A stretch of 64,000 nt of DNA from UBA4416 sp040386075. GTDB lineage: Bacteria; Bacteroidota; Bacteroidia; B-17B0; Aurantibacillaceae. The DNA is taken from positions 124,001-188,000 of the forward strand of contig JAZKGE010000032.1 of assembly GCA_040386075.1 (NCBI GenBank), read 5' to 3'. The position numbers and the translations under genes were made by a program. The notes below the pieces were generated by a model. That model had not been told where the DNA came from, did not search any database, and worked only from the letters and a program-made list of their open reading frames with translations. This document shows positions 41,857 through 51,443 of this stretch, one piece after another; position 1 is the stretch's first letter; each line of letters opens with the position of its first letter.

Positions 41857-42936
41857 ATGAGAATACATTTTTTTATAACCGTACTTAGTTGCTTAGTGTT
41901 TGAAACATTATCTTCTCAGGACCTGCATTTTACTCAGTATAATGAAAATCCCTTATTGGTAAATCCGGCTTTGGCAGGTTCCAATCAAGCAATGAGAGGA
42001 TCTATTGTTTACAAAGATCAATGGGGCAGTGTAACAACGCCATACAGAACATATGGTTTTTCATTTGAATCAAGATTTAAGGCAAATGATTGGGAAAAGC
42101 AAGATAAAAAAAGGGGCATGTTCTTTAAAAAATCAAAAAGCAAAATGGCAGGTGGCATAGCTGTTTATAATGATAAAGCAGGCGACTCAAGGTTAGGAAC
42201 ATTGATAACAAATTTATCATACGCCATGTTTTTTGCACTTAACCAAAACAGTAGAATTTCTTTAGGTCTTCAGGCTGGAATTGTACAACGTAAAATGGAC
42301 CAATCAAAATTAATTTACGGCGCCCAGTATGATGGGTATAGTTATGATCCAAATTTACCGTCAGGTGAAACCTATTCGCGTCAGAGTTTTGTTTATGGTG
42401 ATATGGGAAGTGGCATTTTATATACATTTGGACGAGGTGAAAAATCGATAGCGGCTAATAATCAGATAAATGCACAGATCGGTTTTTCGGCATTTCATTT
42501 AACACGTCCTCAGCAAAATTTCACAAATGGAGAAAGTGACAGACTCTATAGAAAGTATGTGTTTCATGGCAATCTGTTATTCGGTCTTCCAAACACTTTA
42601 GTAGCTATAGCACCAACATGGCTGGTACAAATGCAGGGCCCCTCCAAAGAGATCATGGCAGGCATGATGATCAAATATTATATTAAAGATGACTCGAAGT
42701 ACACGGGTTATTTAAAACGTTCAACTATTGGTATTGGTGTTAATTACCGGGCAAAAGATGCTGTCATGCCAACGATCTCATTTGAGTCGGGGAGATTTGC
42801 CATTTGCTATAGTTATGATATAAATATCTCAAAATTAGCAAGAGCAAGTAATGGTAAAGGAGGATCAGAAATTACGCTGAGAATGATGACACCTAACGCT
42901 TTTTTATATCAAAGAAGATCTAAAGCGATGTACTAA
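41857..42936 (+). CDS. PorP/SprF family T9SS outer-membrane protein
   Basis: 359 residues with a signal peptide (MRIHFFITVLSCLVFETLSS). The family hallmark follows it: QDLHFTQYNENPLLVNPALA (~21-40), then GSIVYKDQWGSVTTPYRTYG, GGIAVYNDKAGDSRLGTLIT and IGFSAFHLTRPQQNFTNGES, with barrel strands to the C-terminus. PorP/SprF-like proteins are dedicated outer-membrane partners for type B cargo and are usually encoded next to it. Here the gene starts 6 bp after paralogue 1 and lies between the two giant adhesins, so it likely serves both. Confidence 0.95.
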   Translation: MRIHFFITVLSCLVFETLSSQDLHFTQYNENPLLVNPALAGSNQAMRGSIVYKDQWGSVTTPYRTYGFSFESRFKANDWEKQDKKRGMFFKKSKSKMAGGIAVYNDKAGDSRLGTLITNLSYAMFFALNQNSRISLGLQAGIVQRKMDQSKLIYGAQYDGYSYDPNLPSGETYSRQSFVYGDMGSGILYTFGRGEKSIAANNQINAQIGFSAFHLTRPQQNFTNGESDRLYRKYVFHGNLLFGLPNTLVAIAPTWLVQMQGPSKEIMAGMMIKYYIKDDSKYTGYLKRSTIGIGVNYRAKDAVMPTISFESGRFAICYSYDINISKLARASNGKGGSEITLRMMTPNAFLYQRRSKAMY

Positions 42937-43000
42937 ATGGGTTAAGTGTCTTTATTTTATTGATTTATACTGCTAAGCCTGGCAATACATACCAGTATAC

Positions 43001-43052
43001 TAAATTGAGGTGCTGGCCCCCTAACGCTTGGGGGCTGAATTTTTGATCTTTG
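43001..43052. promoter_or_regulatory. Conserved upstream element with GC-rich hairpin, adhesin paralogue 2
   Basis: TAAATTGAGG, a GCCCCC/GGGGGC hairpin (43016-43021 with 43030-43035) and TTTTTGATCTTTG (43040-43052) match the block upstream of paralogue 1 (36096-36150). Here 121 bp separate it from the ATG instead of about 36, so the leader is longer. Confidence 0.5.
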
Positions 43053-43173
43053 TTAGTAGCCCAATACTCATTTTTCAAATTTTTTGTATCTGAAATGACC
43101 GCGTTTGCTGATAACAAACAAGAGATATAGAGCGGCTACACCATATTTTAAATGAAATTATAAATTTTTACAA

Positions 43174-46100
43174 ATGAAATCAATTTTACACCACTTTGCT
43201 TCAGTTACAGGTTTACTATTAACCTTTGGGGGCTTATATGCGCAAAGCAACATGACTTCGTCCTGGTCCAAAAAACTCGAATATCAAAAAGCATTTATCG
43301 AGAACAAAGGTCAATTCACTATCCCAAATTCACTTGGAAATCCTGCTGAAGTGCTATATGCTGTTGACCATGGAGGGACAAAAATTTATTTCACCAAAAA
43401 AGGAGTTACCTATTCTTTATTAGAGGCCACCAAGAAGCAAAAAGATCAGAGAGAAATTGAAAGAGAACGTCGCGAAGAGTTTAAAAATCCTGAGGAACAC
43501 GCTCGTCATGAAAAAGAAGAACACGAATTAAAAACCAAAACGGATCAGGTAACCATGCTTTGGCAAAATGCTAACCCTGATGTACAAATAGAAGCAAGTT
43601 ACATAACATCCGATTATCATAATTATTATTTCAAACAGGCAGATGGACAGTATAAAGACGTATCACATATCAAGGGCTATAAAAAGATCACATATAAGAA
43701 TTTATATCCAAACATTGATGTGGAATATATGTTTTCTGAAAAAGATGGATTAAAATACTCATTAACCTTGCATCCGGGTGCTGATCCTTCGTTAGTAAAA
43801 ATGGTGTACGATCACCATGTTTCCTTAAATAATGCCGGCGAAATAAGGATCAGTACAAAGTTTGGTGATATCATTGACCACGCTCCTTTAACTTTCTACC
43901 AACAAAATCATGCGTCGGTGATTACTTCCTCTTTTAGTAAGTCAGGAAAAACAATTTCATTTCAATTATCAAATTACGATAATACAAAAACGGTTGTTAT
44001 TGATCCGTGGACCCAAACACCGGCATTTGCCAGTAACTGGGATTGTGTTTGGGAATGTGAAATCGATGGGGCCGGCAATACTTATATTATTGGCGGAGTA
44101 ACTCCAATGCAATTATTAAAGTATAATGCTGCCGGAGCACTGCAGTGGACCTATAACACCCCTTACGATACAACATCATGGCTTGGTACGTTTGCTGTAG
44201 ATAATGCAGGAAACTCTTATGTAACACTAGGATCAACTGCAAAGATCGTAAAAGTTTCTACCGCCGGAGCGGTTGTATGGAATAATAACAATCCAGGGGG
44301 ATTAAGCCTTTTGACGGAATTTTGGTGCATCACGTTCAATTGTGATCAAACACGATTGATCATTGGAGGTACTGGGGGTTCTGGCCTTACTCCAACTCCT
44401 TATATTTATGAGTTAAATATGGCCAATGGCAATAGTGTTGCCAACTACCAGGTTGCAGGGGCGCAAAGTTTTTTTGGTTCAGAGATACGAGCCATAGCGC
44501 CGAGCGGAAATGGCCGCTATTATTATCTGACACATGATACACTTGGCGCCATTACACAGAATTTTACCAGTTGTTCAAGCCCCATTGCTTTTAAAATTAA
44601 TAACACATATAGTTTAAGTTATAAATCTGAAAACTTCCGATATAATAATACCGGAATATGTGCCATTAAAGCAAACACCTCTTTTGTTTATACGCACCGA
44701 GGGAACAGATTGGATAAAAGATCTTTAGCCACGGGAGCTATTCTGGCTTCTGTAGCCATACCTGGCGGAGGTTTTGCATCCGGTCAGGTACAAGCAAGTG
44801 GCATTGATCTGGATAATTGTGGTAATATTTATGTAGGCTCTAAAAATGCGGTATATAAATTTGATGTCAATTTAGTGCAACAAGCATCGTATGTAACAAC
44901 GTTTAATGTTTATGACGTTCATGTTACAAGTGGTGGAAATATTATAGCCTGTGGCTCCACTGGAACTTCTGCAACAGGATCGCGTACCGGAACCATAGAA
45001 CATATCAATGCGGGCGCTTGTACAACCATTAGTTTAACCTGTTGTGATGCTAATATTTGTCAGTCACCAAATTTTTGTACAACATCACCGGCGGTTAATC
45101 TGCAGGCTTCAACAGCAGGAGGTACATGGAGTGGGACAGGTATTACCAATACCACTACAGGAACCTTTAATCCTGCAACAGCCGGTGTGGGATCACATGT
45201 TATTACTTATAGTTTAGCCTGTGGTGTTGGTACTACAACTATTCTTGTATCGTCTTGCTCAACAGTTTCTTTATGTATCAGTTCAGGGTCATTAACAGTG
45301 ATAGGTGGAGCAAGTACTTATACATGGGCTAGCACTACTACTTCAGTAAACTGCTCAGGCTGCCCTTTTGGAGTCTGTTCTCCATTTTGTCCAGGTGTCA
45401 CTGTTCCAACGTGGACAGCTTCAGGAACAACTGTAGCGGCGCCTTCAGCAACCGTATTCCCTATAAAAGTGAAAGATCTTGGTAGTGGTATCACTTATAC
45501 TTTTACAACTTTAGCCAGCATACCTCCTTGTACAACAACTGCCTGTCCAACCTTAACCATGGCTGTTACATCACAAACCAATGTCAATTGTTTTGGAGCT
45601 AACACAGGTTCAGCCACCGTTAGTACAAGTGGAGGAACGGGACCTTATACGTATACCTGGTCTCCGGGTTCTCTGACCGGCGCTAGCCAAACCGGATTAG
45701 GTGCAGGAACTTACACCATTGCTATAAAAGATGCCAATGCCTGTACAGGTACAGGCACTGTAATTATTACACAGCCTACAGCTTCATTAAGTGCGGTTAT
45801 CAGCGCAACTACTACTACGGGTTGTGGAACTAGTACGGGTGGCGCTACTGTAACAGCAAGCGGCGGAACTACAGGTTATACTTATAGTTGGAATCCGGGC
45901 GGTGCTACAACTGCAGGTGTTTCAAATTTGGCAGCAGGAAATCACACGGTAACGGTAACAGATTCTAAAGGATGTACACGGATTGCTATAGCAAATATCA
46001 CAACAGCAGTAGGACCAACGTTATCAGTTGTTTCTCAGTCGAGTGTAAATTGTTTTGGCGCGAGTACAGGAACAGCCACCGTTAGCGGAACGGGAGGAAC

Positions 46101-49100
46101 AGGACCTTATTCATTTACATGGACTCCGGGAAATTTAACAGGTGTTTCTCAAACGAGTTTAAGTGCAGGAACATACACGATCAATGTTTCTGATGCAAAC
46201 TCCTGCGCAGGTTCCGGAACGTTATCTATAAGCCAACCAACATCGGCATTAAATGCAGTTATTACAGCAACAACTGCAGCAGGCTGTGGCAGCGGCACGT
46301 CCACTGTCACATTTTGGACCGAAACGTTTGGAACAGGTTGTAGCCAAGGGTCATTAGCTTCTGCTTATACGGGAACCAATGGTGCCTGGGCAGTAACTGC
46401 TACGGGCGCCAACAGTGCTGAAGCAAATCAATTCTTTGTGAGTGCTACAGAAAACGGAAATGCAGCGGGCGCTTGTGGATCTGCTTGTGGTTCAGACAGA
46501 TCTCTTCATGTGGGAAATGTTGCTGCCCCTATATTGGGCTTAACTGCCGATCAGGGCGCTGCGTATAACGCCGGTGGGTTCTGTGGAACGTTCTTCTGTA
46601 CAGCTACTGATAGAAGAGCAGAATCTCCCACGATTAATTGTACAGGACAATCAAACATTACCCTTAATTTTAATTACATGGAATTTGGTGATGGTACAAA
46701 TGATGATGGTTCTTTATATTACTTCGACGGAACTTCCTGGAACTTATTACTTAATCTTTCAAAAACAACCTGTTGCGGCGGAGCAACCTGTAACGGATCA
46801 CTTCAGGGTTTATGGACCGCATTTTCTGCGACGTTACCAGCCAGTGCCAATAACAATCCAAATATTAAAATTGGTTACAGATGGGTAAATAATGATGATG
46901 GTATAGGTACAGATCCTTCATTTGCAATAGATGATATTTCATTATCATCTGTTTCAGGTTCTGGAGGGTTGGGTGGCGCAACGGTAACAGCTACCGGCGG
47001 CACACCTTCTTACAATTATACCTGGACTCCAGGTGGCGGCACAACCGCGGGTGTATCTAATTTGGCGGCAGGTACCCACACGGTTATTGTAACCGATGTA
47101 AATGGTTGTACAACTTCTGCTGTGGCAAACATTACATCTACAAGCGGCCCAACATTATCGGTTGCTTCTCAAACTAATGTTAATTGTTTCGGGGCTAATA
47201 CAGGTACAGCAACAATTAGCTCTACAGGTGGAACCGGGCCTTATACCTACACATGGTCTCCCGGTAATTTAAGCGGGGTCAGTCAATCATCATTGTCAGC
47301 AGGAACTTATACTATAAATGTACAGGATGCTAATCAATGTGTTGGTACAACTACATTATCTATTACTCAACCTACAGCGGCAGTTAGTGCGGTGATCTCG
47401 GCAACAACTTCAGCAGCTTGTGGATCGAGCACAGGTGGTGCGACAGTAACAGCAAGCGGTGGAACACCATCTTACACATATAGCTGGAGTCCGGGTGGCG
47501 CAGCAACAGCCGGCGTTTCAAATTTAGCGTCGGGTAGTCACACCGTTTTAGTTACAGATTCAAAAGGTTGTACTACAACAGTGATAGCAAATATTTCTTC
47601 CACCAGTGGTCCAACTCTGGCGGTGGTTTCTCAAACCAATGTGAATTGTTTTGGTGCAAATACAGGTAGTGCTACCGTTAATGCCAGTGGCGGAACCGGC
47701 CCGTATTCTTATACCTGGTCTCCGGGTAATTTAACAGGCGCCAGTCAAACAGGTTTAAGTGCAGGAACTTATACGATCAATGTATCGGACGCTAACTTAT
47801 GCGCAGGTACCGGAACATTATTAATTACTCAACCAACAGCATCTTTAACCGGAGTTATTTCCAATACAACAGCACCTGGTTGTGGCCTAAGCAATGGTAG
47901 CGCCTCGGTTACAGCGAGTGGTGGAACAGCATCTTATACTTACAGTTGGAATCCTAACGGAGGATCTGCCTCATCCGCCTCCAATTTATCATCCGGTGCA
48001 AATACGGTAACCATAACAGATTCGAAAGGATGTACCTCTGCAATAACTGTTTTCTTAAATTCAGCCGGCGGCCCTACAGTATCCGTTGCTTCACAAGCCA
48101 ACGTCAATTGTTTTGGAGCGAGCACGGGTAGTGCAAGTATTAGTTTATCAGGTGGAACCGGTCCGTTTTCATACACATGGTCTCCAAGCGGTGGTAATGC
48201 TGCCAGTGCCTCGGGATTAACTGCAGGTGTTTATACGATCAGTGTATCTGATGCAAACTCTTGTTCGGGTAGTACAACTGTATCGATCACTCAACCTACA
48301 GCGGCTTTATCGGTTACTATCACTAACAGTCCGACAGGTTGTGGTACGGCAGTAGGATCAGCAACAGCAACTTCTGCTGGAGGAACACCTTCTTATAACT
48401 ATACCTGGAGTGCGCCGATCATAGCTATTGGGAATATAGCTAATAATTTAGCTGCAGGCACTTATTCGGTTTTAGTAACCGATGCTAATGGCTGTCAGGA
48501 AACAGCCACAACAACCATTATGTCTGCCGGTGGCGGCCCAACATTATCAATTGCATCTCAAACAAATGTTTTATGTAATGCTACGGCAACAGGTGCCGCC
48601 TCTATCAGTCCTTCCGGAGCAACAGGCCCCTATTCATACACATGGTCACCAAGTGGTGGCAATGCATCAAGTGCTACGGGCCTCAGTGCAGGAGTTTATA
48701 CAGTTACTGTAAATGACGCATCTTCTTGTACAAGTACTATTAGTATTACTATATCTTCTCCGGCAGCCATCACAACCAGTTTAACTGCAACTGATGCCAG
48801 CTGTATTAATAATGATGGATCGGCAACTATTAACGCAAGTGGCGGTACAGCAACTTTGGCTGTTTTATGGCAAACGGGTAGTGCTAATAATACTATAACC
48901 GGTTTATCGCCGGGGTCATATAGCGTTGTGATCACTGATGCTAATAACTGTACTTCAACAGCTACAGCAGTAGTTGGTGCTTCAGGAGGATTGACTGTGG
49001 ATGCAGGAATCGGTTCAACAATAATGGCCGGGGATACAGCGTTGTTGATCAGTCCTTCGATATCGGGTGCTACGGTGATCTGGTCTCCATCACAGTCGGT

Positions 49101-49500
49101 AACCTGTTACACCTGTTCAACTACGGGAGCATTCCCGTTGGTTACCACAACCTATACAATTACAGCAACGTTGGGTAGTTGTTCGGCAAGTGATGTAGTA
49201 ACCATTGTAGTTGACATTGATGAAGATCTGATAGTGCCGAATGTATTTACTCCAAATGGCGATGGCAGCAATGATGTCTTTACTTTAAAAGCTACTAATA
49301 TTGGTGAGATCAATATGACAATATTTGATCGTTGGGGATTGAAGATGTTTGGAGGAACTGCTACCGGAAATATCACTTGGGATGGTAAAACTTTAAGTGG
49401 TAGCCTTGTACCTGACGGAACTTATTTTTATATCATTAAGGCTGTTAGTTTGAGCGGGAAAGAGTATGATCTGAAAGGAAGTGTTAATTTATTCAGATAG
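43174..49500 (+). CDS. Giant SprB-repeat T9SS adhesin, paralogue 2 (intact, type B sorting domain)
   Basis: 2108 residues, a close paralogue of 36185-41850. Signal peptide (MKSILHHFASVTGLLLTFGG), DUF7948-like domain (~28-280; FIENKGQFTIPNSLGNPAEV), propeller-like region (~285-640), TWSGTGITNTTTG module, then SprB-like repeats from ~790 (NVNCFGANTGSATVSTSGGT) to ~1940. A 224-residue module (~1042-1265; TFWTETFGTGCSQGSL ... NDDGIGTDPSFAIDDISL) interrupts the third unit. The type B sorting domain is at the C-terminus (VPNVFTPNGDGSNDVFTLKA; FDRWGLKMFGG; DGTYFYIIKAVS). Predicted to be exported by T9SS with the PorP/SprF protein and to sit on the surface as an adhesin. Confidence 0.93.
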   Translation: MKSILHHFASVTGLLLTFGGLYAQSNMTSSWSKKLEYQKAFIENKGQFTIPNSLGNPAEVLYAVDHGGTKIYFTKKGVTYSLLEATKKQKDQREIERERREEFKNPEEHARHEKEEHELKTKTDQVTMLWQNANPDVQIEASYITSDYHNYYFKQADGQYKDVSHIKGYKKITYKNLYPNIDVEYMFSEKDGLKYSLTLHPGADPSLVKMVYDHHVSLNNAGEIRISTKFGDIIDHAPLTFYQQNHASVITSSFSKSGKTISFQLSNYDNTKTVVIDPWTQTPAFASNWDCVWECEIDGAGNTYIIGGVTPMQLLKYNAAGALQWTYNTPYDTTSWLGTFAVDNAGNSYVTLGSTAKIVKVSTAGAVVWNNNNPGGLSLLTEFWCITFNCDQTRLIIGGTGGSGLTPTPYIYELNMANGNSVANYQVAGAQSFFGSEIRAIAPSGNGRYYYLTHDTLGAITQNFTSCSSPIAFKINNTYSLSYKSENFRYNNTGICAIKANTSFVYTHRGNRLDKRSLATGAILASVAIPGGGFASGQVQASGIDLDNCGNIYVGSKNAVYKFDVNLVQQASYVTTFNVYDVHVTSGGNIIACGSTGTSATGSRTGTIEHINAGACTTISLTCCDANICQSPNFCTTSPAVNLQASTAGGTWSGTGITNTTTGTFNPATAGVGSHVITYSLACGVGTTTILVSSCSTVSLCISSGSLTVIGGASTYTWASTTTSVNCSGCPFGVCSPFCPGVTVPTWTASGTTVAAPSATVFPIKVKDLGSGITYTFTTLASIPPCTTTACPTLTMAVTSQTNVNCFGANTGSATVSTSGGTGPYTYTWSPGSLTGASQTGLGAGTYTIAIKDANACTGTGTVIITQPTASLSAVISATTTTGCGTSTGGATVTASGGTTGYTYSWNPGGATTAGVSNLAAGNHTVTVTDSKGCTRIAIANITTAVGPTLSVVSQSSVNCFGASTGTATVSGTGGTGPYSFTWTPGNLTGVSQTSLSAGTYTINVSDANSCAGSGTLSISQPTSALNAVITATTAAGCGSGTSTVTFWTETFGTGCSQGSLASAYTGTNGAWAVTATGANSAEANQFFVSATENGNAAGACGSACGSDRSLHVGNVAAPILGLTADQGAAYNAGGFCGTFFCTATDRRAESPTINCTGQSNITLNFNYMEFGDGTNDDGSLYYFDGTSWNLLLNLSKTTCCGGATCNGSLQGLWTAFSATLPASANNNPNIKIGYRWVNNDDGIGTDPSFAIDDISLSSVSGSGGLGGATVTATGGTPSYNYTWTPGGGTTAGVSNLAAGTHTVIVTDVNGCTTSAVANITSTSGPTLSVASQTNVNCFGANTGTATISSTGGTGPYTYTWSPGNLSGVSQSSLSAGTYTINVQDANQCVGTTTLSITQPTAAVSAVISATTSAACGSSTGGATVTASGGTPSYTYSWSPGGAATAGVSNLASGSHTVLVTDSKGCTTTVIANISSTSGPTLAVVSQTNVNCFGANTGSATVNASGGTGPYSYTWSPGNLTGASQTGLSAGTYTINVSDANLCAGTGTLLITQPTASLTGVISNTTAPGCGLSNGSASVTASGGTASYTYSWNPNGGSASSASNLSSGANTVTITDSKGCTSAITVFLNSAGGPTVSVASQANVNCFGASTGSASISLSGGTGPFSYTWSPSGGNAASASGLTAGVYTISVSDANSCSGSTTVSITQPTAALSVTITNSPTGCGTAVGSATATSAGGTPSYNYTWSAPIIAIGNIANNLAAGTYSVLVTDANGCQETATTTIMSAGGGPTLSIASQTNVLCNATATGAASISPSGATGPYSYTWSPSGGNASSATGLSAGVYTVTVNDASSCTSTISITISSPAAITTSLTATDASCINNDGSATINASGGTATLAVLWQTGSANNTITGLSPGSYSVVITDANNCTSTATAVVGASGGLTVDAGIGSTIMAGDTALLISPSISGATVIWSPSQSVTCYTCSTTGAFPLVTTTYTITATLGSCSASDVVTIVVDIDEDLIVPNVFTPNGDGSNDVFTLKATNIGEINMTIFDRWGLKMFGGTATGNITWDGKTLSGSLVPDGTYFYIIKAVSLSGKEYDLKGSVNLFR
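45547..48990 (+). repeat. 462-nt tandem SprB-like repeat array in paralogue 2
   Basis: Unit starts at Pro codons 45547, 46015, 47149, 47611, 48073 and 48538. Spacings are 468, 1134, 462, 462, 465; 1134 equals 462 plus a 672-nt insert. Confidence 0.9.
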
Positions 49501-49502
49501 AG

Positions 49503-49528
49503 CTGAGATCGTTACACTACGATCTCAG
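49503..49528 (+). terminator. Hairpin after the second adhesin gene
   Basis: CTGAGATCGT (49503-49512) and ACGATCTCAG (49519-49528) form a perfect 10-bp stem with a 6-nt loop, 2 bp after the stop. No T tract follows. Confidence 0.65.
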
Positions 49529-49578
49529 TTCTGACCGTACATTTTTATAGTTTCAGGAAAATGTTGTAACTTAGGTAT

Positions 49579-49989
49579 ATGGTAAGCAACAGCCTGATAC
49601 TTTTACGTGGTCTACCCGGCAGTGGTAAATCTACGCTAGCACACGTGTTAGCCGAAAATGGTATGTATCCTATCTTTTCTGTGGATGATTATTTTACGGA
49701 TGAAATTACCGGCGAATATGTATTTAACTTCAGTAACAATCATCTGGCATACAAGCAATGCGAACAACTGTGTAAAGATGCTTTGCTACAAAAGATCCCG
49801 AAGGTGATCATTCATAATACGTTTACCATCGATTGGGAACTGGAACCTTATTTTAAGCTAGCATCGAAATTTAATTATGATTTATTTGTTGTAACGGTTG
49901 AAAATTACCATGGTAAACAAAATACGCATGGCGTGAGTGATGAACAGTTGCAAAAAATGGCAGAGAAGTATAAAGTGAAGCTGTTGTAA
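49579..49989 (+). CDS. Small P-loop ATPase/kinase (AAA_33-like)
   Basis: 136 residues. The Walker A motif is near the N-terminus: LLRGLPGSGKSTLAHVLAEN (GLPGSGKST at ~9-17). It is followed by a SVDDYFTDEITGEYVFNFS acidic segment and a VIIHNTFT strand that match the NEDD4BP2-like polynucleotide-kinase/AAA_33 family. No fused domain is present. It lies after the adhesin locus hairpin with its own leader. Substrate not evident; small-molecule or nucleic-acid phosphorylation is the family expectation. Confidence 0.85.
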   Translation: MVSNSLILLRGLPGSGKSTLAHVLAENGMYPIFSVDDYFTDEITGEYVFNFSNNHLAYKQCEQLCKDALLQKIPKVIIHNTFTIDWELEPYFKLASKFNYDLFVVTVENYHGKQNTHGVSDEQLQKMAEKYKVKLL

Positions 49990-50059
49990 GCTTCGCTTAA
50001 TATTAGTATAATATTTATGGTATATTCTTTTTTCTTTAAAAAAAGAACAAAAGATTCAA

Positions 50060-50125
50060 GACAATTCGCCAATCCCCATTTGCCCCACATAACCTTCCCT
50101 GAATGGCGAGTCGCACCGAATTGTC
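50060..50125. repeat. Inverted repeat GACAATTCG / CGAATTGTC between convergent genes
   Basis: GACAATTCG at 50060-50068 and CGAATTGTC at 50117-50125, 48 bp apart, preceded by a TTTCTTTAAAAAAAGAAC tract. It sits in the 187-bp gap between convergent genes and may be a remnant of a dispersed intergenic repeat. Confidence 0.4.
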
Positions 50126-50176
50126 GAAAGCCGGCCGCACTATTACCAACGTATGATAGACGTAAAATGGTTGACG

Positions 50177-50659
50177 CTAAATTAATTTCTTCAGCCGCTC
50201 AGTAATTTCCAATACAGCTGGACAAACTAATGTATTCCTGTAGGTCAAATCCAGGATCTGCTCCATGCGTTTTCTATCAGTATGTGGATATTCCCTACAG
50301 GCATTTGGTCTTGCTTCATACACCGAACAATAATTATCAGAACCTAAGAAAGGGCAGGGTGCTTGACGTAATACATAATCTTTATCCTCATCTATGCGAA
50401 GGTATCTGTCGATCAATTCGCCCGGCTTTATACGCAGGTGTTTTGCCAAACGCTCAACGTCACGGTTATAAAAGATAGGAGATGTGGTTTTGCAACAATT
50501 GGCGCAGTTTAAACAATCAATTTCTTTAAATACTTTTTCGTGTAAAGTGTGAAATTGGTAATCTAAATTTTTTGGTTTGCTACGCTTGAGTTTGTCAAAG
50601 AAGATCCTGTTCTCTTTCTTAAGAGTAGAAGCTTTTTGATTATGTTTATTCAGATCCAA
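50177..50659 (-). CDS. YkgJ-family cysteine-cluster protein
   Basis: 160 residues. The cysteine cluster is clear: CLNCANCCKTTSPIFYNRDV (~48-67), then APCPFLGSDNYCSVYEARP (CPF...C) and ACREYPHTDR. This is the zinc/iron-cluster-type UPF0153/YkgJ signature of unknown biochemical function. The N-terminal ~45 residues are basic and helical. It follows truB by 39 bp on the same strand, so it is probably in one transcript with it. Confidence 0.9.
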   Translation of the reverse strand: MDLNKHNQKASTLKKENRIFFDKLKRSKPKNLDYQFHTLHEKVFKEIDCLNCANCCKTTSPIFYNRDVERLAKHLRIKPGELIDRYLRIDEDKDYVLRQAPCPFLGSDNYCSVYEARPNACREYPHTDRKRMEQILDLTYRNTLVCPAVLEITERLKKLI

Positions 50660-50698
50660 GATACAACGTGTATTCAGAGTTATGCGTAAGCTCTTTAT

Positions 50699-51403
50699 CT
50701 AATAAGTATTGTCTTTAATGAATTCTTCGGGTGTTTTGGCGTCTTCGATAGAAAAGTGTCCGATCTTTGTGCGACATAATGCATCCAGGTATGCGCCGCT
50801 GTTTAAGGCTAAACCAAAATCGCGGGCAATGCTACGGATATATGTTCCTTTGGTACAAGCGATCCTGAAATTTACCAGAGGCAGTTCACAGCTTGTTATC
50901 TCAAATTCTAATATGTTTATTGGTCGTGCCTTCAATTCTATTTCTTCGCCAATTCGCGCTAATTTGTATAAACGTTTGCCATCTACTTTCACAGCACTGA
51001 ACATAGGTGGTACCTGTTCCTGTTCACCAACAAATGATTTAGCTGTTTCACGAACTAATTCTTCGGTAATATGTTCTGTAGGATAAGTAGTATCCACTTC
51101 TTTTTCTTTATCGTAGCAAGGCGTTGTAGCACCAATAAAAAAAGTACCGGTATATTCTTTCGGTAAGTCCTGGAACGAGGAAATTTCTTTGGTCTTTTTG
51201 CCTGTGCAGATAATTAATAAGCCTGTAGCTAATGGGTCTAACGTACCTGCATGCCCTATCTTTAAATGAACCAGTTTATCATCCAGTAACAAAGAAGGAT
51301 GTTTTTTTAAAGCATGCTTTAATTTATTGACGGCCTGAAAAGACGACCAGGTATATGGTTTGTTGATCAGTAAAAGTTCGCCGCTGCGGTAATCAGGTGT
51401 CAT
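50699..51403 (-). CDS. truB: tRNA pseudouridine(55) synthase TruB
   Basis: 234 residues. TruB converts U55 of the T-loop of tRNAs to pseudouridine. The catalytic motif is GHAGTLDPLATGLLIICTGK with D56. Further family marks: GELLLINKPYTWSSFQAVNK at the start, KEYTGTFFIGATTPCYDKE, PPMFSAVKVDGKRLYKLAR and CTKGTYIRSIARDFG. It lacks the C-terminal PUA extension seen in some enzymes, as is usual in Bacteroidota. It lies between a T9SS gene and the YkgJ-type gene, all leftward. Confidence 0.97.
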   Translation of the reverse strand: MTPDYRSGELLLINKPYTWSSFQAVNKLKHALKKHPSLLLDDKLVHLKIGHAGTLDPLATGLLIICTGKKTKEISSFQDLPKEYTGTFFIGATTPCYDKEKEVDTTYPTEHITEELVRETAKSFVGEQEQVPPMFSAVKVDGKRLYKLARIGEEIELKARPINILEFEITSCELPLVNFRIACTKGTYIRSIARDFGLALNSGAYLDALCRTKIGHFSIEDAKTPEEFIKDNTY

Positions 51404-51443
51404 GGCGGCAAAGATAAGGCTTTGCGGCCATTAAAAAAATAAA

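Noticed and set aside
46574..46888. Rightward open frame in the inserted adhesin module
   Set aside because: Lies in another frame of the 2108-residue adhesin; the adhesin frame is the conserved one.
38564..48990. CRISPR-like periodic repeats
   Set aside because: The periodicity is 462 nt and in frame, coding SprB-like protein repeats; no short repeats with unique spacers, and no cas genes in the window.
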